NCBI GenBank assembly: GCA_030616195.1
Contig: JAUWXW010000051.1
Location: forward strand, 1-8,872
Direction: 5' to 3'
Source of the DNA: Chloroflexota bacterium
GTDB lineage: Bacteria > Chloroflexota > Dehalococcoidia > RBG-13-53-26
Length of the DNA stretch: 8,872 bases
A program made the translations under genes and the position numbers. Positions 5,801 to 8,872 of the stretch are shown here, in pieces. Under the pieces are notes generated by a model. It ran no database searches and was not told the origin of the DNA. It saw nothing but the letters and a program-made list of their open reading frames with translations. Numbering within the stretch: position 1 is the first letter of the stretch; every line of letters starts with the position of its first letter.

Positions 5801-7252
5801 CTAAACTCCTTCGGTTCTGGCGCAGAAACGGGAGTATCGGCTCACGTTGCCAATAGCCCTGGCTGCCCGCTCCATGCTGGGATAGACCGGTATTCCTGCT
5901 TCAGCAAGCCGGCACTCCGTCTCCAGCCGCTCCATTTCCAGTGAACCCGGTGGCAGGACAACCACAACGGGCTTGCTCTGCTTGAGGCTGAAATCGATGA
6001 CGATGCCATTCATCGCCTCTGCCAGCTCCTTGCCCAAGAACCTGGTGAGTATATCGGCGTTCTCATAGACCGCGATGATGTCAATCTGTGGCTCAGCAGC
6101 TAGCAGCTCCATAGTTCGCTGGAGCGCCTGCGTATTCCCGGAGCGCTGGCTGATATCCACCGGATTACACAGGATGCTGCCTACCTGACCAAGAAGGTCC
6201 AAAAGCCGTCGGCTCGTTTTCTCGGTCAACGGGGGAACCGCAATCCCAAGAACAGCGCAGGTGTCTCCTGTCAACACTGCCTCGCCACCTCCACCGTCAG
6301 TAAGCCCGCAGATGATGCCTACATTGCTTCTGCTAAGCTGACCAACTTTCTGAAACAGTAGAAGAGTGTCGGCGAGTTCTTCCAGTCCCTGGACCTCAAT
6401 GGCACCCGCTTGTTTCAGTGCACCTGACCACACGCTGGTCGAGGCCGCCAGGGCTCCAGTGTGAGAAGCCGCGGCTCTGGCTCCGGCTTCTGTTCTTCCT
6501 CCCTTCCATACGACTATGGGTTTGCTGCCAGAGGCGACTCTGATTGTGTCAAACAGTCGGCGGCTGTCCTGTGGTCCCTCCAAATAAAGCCCGATGATGT
6601 CCGTTTTCGGGTCAACAGCCAGATACTCTAAGAACTCGGCACTCCCCAGATCGCAGCCGTTGCCCATACTGGCCACCTTGCTAAAGGTGATGCCCCGGGT
6701 TGACCCGATCTCCAGCATCTTTCCAGCATGTCCGCCGCTTTGAGAGATGTAGCCAACTGAGCCCGGCTCTCCCAGCAGCATCGATGGTCCATAGGGCATT
6801 CCGTGCTCCGGGCAAGACACACCGATGCAATTGGGACCAATGATTCTGAATCCGCCACGCCTTGCCCGTCTTACCATCTCCTCTTCCACTTCAATCCACT
6901 CTGGCTCCCCTGTCTCCCGAAACCCAGCGGTGAAGAATTCGATGGCCTTAATTTTCTTAGCGGCGCAATCATCCAGGAGATCAAGCACAGATTCCCTGGG
7001 TATGCAGACGATCACCATATCCACCGAACCCGGAATCAGTCTCAGGTTAGGATAGATCTTGAAGCCGAAGACTTCGCCGCCACTCGGGTTAACCCCGTAA
7101 AGTTTGCCCTTGAAACCGACAGAGAGCAAGCCCCTCAGCCACAGAGAGCCTATATTCCACTCGTTGGGGGACGCACCGACGACGGCAATAGACCGAGGAT
7201 AGAAAACTGGCTCCAGTTCCTTAAGCTTCTCACTATCTAGATTATGGTGCAC
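5801..7252 (-). CDS. Acyl-CoA synthetase (NDP-forming), alpha subunit type
   Basis: Expected to take part in the reversible conversion of acyl-CoA, ADP and phosphate to acid, ATP and CoA, a substrate-level energy step in anaerobes. The 483 residues fit the alpha-subunit length. A Rossmann-type CoA-binding domain spans about 14-140, with VVGASP (24-29) and IGPNCIG (138-144). A succinyl-CoA-ligase-like flavodoxin domain follows with YISQSGG (168-174). The predicted phosphorylated histidine is H264 in AASHTGALA (261-269). A third ligase-like domain covers about 310-475, including CNPVDIS (362-368). No ATP-grasp (beta) domain is fused or encoded nearby, so a partner must come from elsewhere. GTG 7252 is preceded by GGAGG at 7261-7265, 8 bases away. 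It is divergent from comM across a hairpin-rich spacer. Acid substrate unknown. Confidence 0.88.
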   Translation of the reverse strand: MHHNLDSEKLKELEPVFYPRSIAVVGASPNEWNIGSLWLRGLLSVGFKGKLYGVNPSGGEVFGFKIYPNLRLIPGSVDMVIVCIPRESVLDLLDDCAAKKIKAIEFFTAGFRETGEPEWIEVEEEMVRRARRGGFRIIGPNCIGVSCPEHGMPYGPSMLLGEPGSVGYISQSGGHAGKMLEIGSTRGITFSKVASMGNGCDLGSAEFLEYLAVDPKTDIIGLYLEGPQDSRRLFDTIRVASGSKPIVVWKGGRTEAGARAAASHTGALAASTSVWSGALKQAGAIEVQGLEELADTLLLFQKVGQLSRSNVGIICGLTDGGGGEAVLTGDTCAVLGIAVPPLTEKTSRRLLDLLGQVGSILCNPVDISQRSGNTQALQRTMELLAAEPQIDIIAVYENADILTRFLGKELAEAMNGIVIDFSLKQSKPVVVVLPPGSLEMERLETECRLAEAGIPVYPSMERAARAIGNVSRYSRFCARTEGV

Positions 7253-7302
7253 TTTGTGATCCTCCAGCTCATTACTTGTTCTAGATTATGCGTCGCCACT
7301 CT

Positions 7303-7353
7303 GTAGCGCACCCCCTTAGGGGCGCTTTGGGCGAGGCTAAAGCCTCGCGCTAC
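7303..7353. repeat. Branched (cruciform-like) palindromic element
   Basis: An outer stem GTAGCGC (7303-7309) with GCGCTAC (7347-7353) encloses two inner hairpins: CCCC TTA GGGG (7312-7322) and GCGAGGCT AA AGCCTCGC (7331-7348). The outer and second inner stems share two bases (7347-7348), so they compete slightly at the junction. The inner hairpin centre, read on the other strand, is GGCTTTAGCC, matching the CCTTTAGG centre of the hairpin at 124-145. It sits between two divergent gene starts and so is not a terminator for either. Confidence 0.55.
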
Positions 7354-7413
7354 TTCTTAAACCCTCGGGGTTGGCATTTGTCCAGAACTAGCGGCCCAAA
7401 TTCCTGAGCACAC

Positions 7414-7508
7414 GGCAGGTCTCCATTGGCGAGGGCTTTGTCCTTGCCACCAGCAGGTGGGTGACAGAGCACCCACTAGGAAAAGAGCTGCAATTGCCAA
7501 TTCACGGA
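7414..7508. repeat. Structured intergenic repeat, copy B
   Basis: The shorter copy of the element at 5615-5769. It carries the identical 13-mer GGCAGGTCTCCAT (7414-7426), then GGCGAGGGCTTTGTCC (7428-7443), then the hairpin GTGGGTG/CACCCAC (7457-7463 with 7470-7476) and a tail CTAGGAAAAGAGCTGC leading to 7508. GCTTTGTC (7435-7442) can pair with GACAGAGC (7463-7470), and the equivalent segments of copy A can also pair (5673-5680 with 5723-5730) although both sides differ in sequence. This hints at a conserved fold. Confidence 0.6.
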
Positions 7509-7519
7509 TTTACTTCTTA

Positions 7520-7564
7520 CTTCAGTGGGTGTCAGTCGCCTCCGGCGACTGACACCCACTGAAG
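7520..7564. repeat. Perfect 21-bp stem-loop
   Basis: Bases 7520-7540 are the exact reverse complement of 7544-7564, leaving a 3-nt loop (TCC). Its apex TCGCCTCCGGCGA matches the apex TCGCCTCTGGCGA in copy A (5658-5670) except for one base. It lies 43 bases upstream of the comM -35 box and points at no gene end, so it is not a transcription terminator for an annotated gene. Most likely a mobile palindromic repeat of the REP/MITE type; a regulatory role is possible. Confidence 0.75.
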
Positions 7565-7606
7565 CCTACCAACGCATATGCCAAAAGTCAAACCTGCCGA
7601 CAGCAA

Positions 7607-7635
7607 TTGTCCTATAGGATGGGCGCTGCTATAAT
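7607..7635 (+). promoter_or_regulatory. Predicted comM promoter
   Basis: TTGTCC (7607-7612, 4 of 6) and a perfect TATAAT (7630-7635) are separated by the ideal 17 bp, 36 bases before the GTG start. A 10-bp palindrome TCCTATAGGA (7610-7619) overlaps the -35 box and spacer, where a repressor could act. The ribosome binding site GAGGA (7661-7665) follows. Confidence 0.7.
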
Positions 7636-7671
7636 GAATGCTGGGACTTACAATGGTAAAGAGGATGTTTC

Positions 7672-8703
7672 GTGTCACTGGCTAAGGTCTATTCTGCTGC
7701 CACGGTTGGCCTCGATGGGCAATTGGTCGAGGTTGAGGTGGATATATCCGGGGGATTGCCGTCGATGACCGTCGTTGGTCTACCTGATACAGCAGTGCAG
7801 GAGGCCAGAGAACGAGTTCGGTCTGCTGTCCGTAACTCGGGCTTCGTTTTCCCCGCCAAGCGGATCACAGTCAACCTGGCTCCGGCTGATCTTAAGAAAG
7901 GGGGTCCGGTCTACGACCTTCCCATCGCTGTGGCACTTCTTCTCAGTTCGGAGCAACTCGTGGCTGATGTGACTGAGACTCTCTTCCTGGGAGAGCTTTC
8001 GCTTGATGGTAGCTTGCGCCACACCCAGGGGATCCTTCCTATGGTTGCTCTGGCTAAGGAGAAGGGTGTGGGCACTGTCTTCGTTCCGCCTAGTGATGCC
8101 AAAGAAGCGTCCCTGGTAGAGGGTGCCAGGATCATCCCCGCTGCCTCCCTGGCCGACTTAGTCAGTCATTTTCGGGGGGAGAATCTTATTCCTGACTACT
8201 CACCCGCCGATTTGGAGGATCACGAGATACAAGGGTGGCACGTGACCGACCTGGCCCATATAAAAGGACAGGAGCATGCCAAGCGCGCCCTGGAGGTAGC
8301 GGCTGCCGGGGGACATAACATGATCATGAGTGGCCCCCCGGGCAGCGGCAAGACCATGCTGGCTCGTTCACTCCCCTTGATCCTACCCAAGATGACTATG
8401 GTGGAATCCCTGGAAGTAACCCGAATATATAGCGTGACCGGGCTGTTGCCTTCAGATACTCCTCTTATCAGGCAGCGCCCTTTCCGGTCTCCCCACTACA
8501 CTATTTCTCAGGCCGGGCTGGTGGGAGGAGGGCGAATGCCCAGGCCTGGTGAGATAAGTCTCAGTCATAGAGGCGTGCTCTTCCTGGATGAGTTTCCTGA
8601 GTTTGGTCACGCTACTCTGGAGATATTGCGTCAGCCTCTGGAGGACAGGGTAGTGACCATCAGTCGTGCTCAGGGCTGCATGACTCAATCACTGCCTGTG
8701 TAA
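7672..8703 (+). pseudogene. comM: comM/yifB, Mg-chelatase-like AAA+ ATPase, 3' part replaced
   Basis: In transformable bacteria ComM is a hexameric helicase that drives branch migration during recombination of incoming DNA. The GTG start (7672) has GAGGA 6 bases upstream and a strong promoter. The first ~335 residues are normal: a Lon-protease-like N-terminal domain (about 1-170) with [19 protein letters not shown] (34-52), then the AAA+ core with Walker A GPPGSGKT (221-228) and Walker [12 protein letters not shown] (301-311), up to TISRAQG (329-335). There the family should continue with a T-F/Y-P-A segment, sensor 1 (AAMNPCPCG-like), the arginine finger and a C-terminal domain, about 160-170 residues in all. 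Instead it reads a few foreign codons and stops at 8701. No frame downstream restores comM, so this is replacement by other DNA, not a frameshift. The remnant would be an inactive ATPase. Confidence 0.88.
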
Positions 8704-8872
8704 CGGGTATGGCGAGAACAACCTCCACTTGCCCCTCATCTCCTACCCGAAGTTCCAGAGCGAGGGCATCGAAGATCTCCCGCCAGTCCTCAATAGTTGC
8801 ACGCTCCAGCAGGGCGCAGAGTCGCTCTCTAACAGCGCCCAGTCCAATGACCACCCCTTCGTGGCGCTGTGC
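8660..8872 (-). CDS. Probable large serine recombinase, C-terminal end (partial, runs off the window)
   Basis: The frame is open to the right edge (70 codons visible) and ends at TGA 8660-8662. The visible sequence [19 protein letters not shown] followed by [13 protein letters not shown], a charged turn and a beta-strand ending VVLAIPV matches the usual end of large serine recombinases: a helix of L-x-x-LLExA type, a second short helix, then a strand pair. The catalytic serine domain would lie outside the window. A GTG at 8854 is internal, not the start, since the frame stays open and family-like before it. The last residues after IPV, and the stop codon, overlap comM-like DNA on the opposite strand. 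Adjacent comM is interrupted at this point, as expected for an integrase gene next to its attachment site. The family call rests on pattern from a short fragment. Confidence 0.6.
   Translation of the reverse strand, partial: AQRHEGVVIGLGAVRERLCALLERATIEDWREIFDALALELRVGDEGQVEVVLAIPVTQAVIESCSPEHD
8670..8692. mobile_element. Inferred left junction (att site) of an element integrated in comM
   Basis: Similarity of the plus strand to ComM holds through TISRAQG (to 8676), is possible through the next three codons (8677-8685, Cys-Met-Thr), and is lost at 8686. The convergent recombinase-like frame starts to look like its family right of about 8702. The crossover therefore lies near 8677-8690. The exact two-base core of a serine-integrase exchange cannot be fixed without the other junction or an empty site. 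The rest of the element and the 3' part of comM would lie beyond the right edge. Confidence 0.55.

Larger units (their letters stand above)
7253..7671. other. Divergent, hairpin-rich spacer between acyl-CoA synthetase and comM
   Basis: No gene is visible in these 419 bases. From left to right they hold the GGAGG of the synthetase gene (7261-7265), a GATTATGCG motif (7284-7292) also found at 5576-5584, a branched palindrome (7303-7353), intergenic repeat copy B (7414-7508), a perfect 21-bp stem-loop (7520-7564) and the comM promoter with its ribosome binding site (7607-7665). On the minus strand 7285-7290 reads CATAAT, a possible -10 for the synthetase, without a good -35. Confidence 0.65.

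Noticed and set aside
7303..7564. CRISPR array, because of many short palindromes
   Set aside because: The palindromes differ in sequence and spacing; there is no repeated unit with regular spacers and no cas gene.
8680..8872. comM broken by a simple frameshift or sequencing error
   Set aside because: None of the plus-strand frames after 8686 shows the expected sensor-1 AMNPCPCG-like motif or other ComM sequence, while the minus strand codes through the same bases.

Overview
This looks like a chromosomal stretch of a bacterium, probably an anaerobe. The gene families would fit Chloroflexota of the Dehalococcoidia type: an ADP-forming acyl-CoA synthetase alpha subunit, a cysteine-rich 4Fe-4S protein, a DrrAB-type exporter, and hairpin-rich intergenic spaces. 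That assignment is inference; no rRNA, tRNA or other lineage marker is present. I recognise eight chromosomal genes plus the tail of one probable mobile-element gene.

Left part (1-3760). A gene-free left edge carries several hairpins and an imperfect direct repeat. RNase III (rnc, minus strand) follows. The next intergenic space holds a perfect 24-bp palindrome that looks like a repressor operator, upstream of a two-gene ABC-2 exporter operon (ATPase and permease joined by an ATGA overlap, plus strand). A GNAT acetyltransferase with its own clear promoter comes next.

Middle (3761-7252). Three minus-strand genes: a two-cluster 4Fe-4S protein with an N-terminal helical, HTH-like region, a YfcE/MJ0936-type metallophosphoesterase, and a stand-alone acyl-CoA synthetase (NDP-forming) alpha subunit. 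The spaces upstream of the last two carry diverged copies of one structured intergenic repeat.

Right part (7253-8872). A 418-bp divergent spacer holds a branched palindrome, the second repeat copy, a perfect 21-bp stem-loop and a near-consensus promoter. The promoter drives comM/yifB, the Mg-chelatase-like AAA+ gene (in transformable bacteria a branch-migration helicase). The comM reading frame is normal through Walker A and Walker B and then stops making sense just after the conserved SRAQG motif. From there a convergent minus-strand frame runs in from beyond the window edge and resembles the C-terminal tail of a large serine recombinase. The simplest reading is that an integrative element sits inside comM, with one attachment-site junction near 8677-8690. 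This is the most notable feature of the window.
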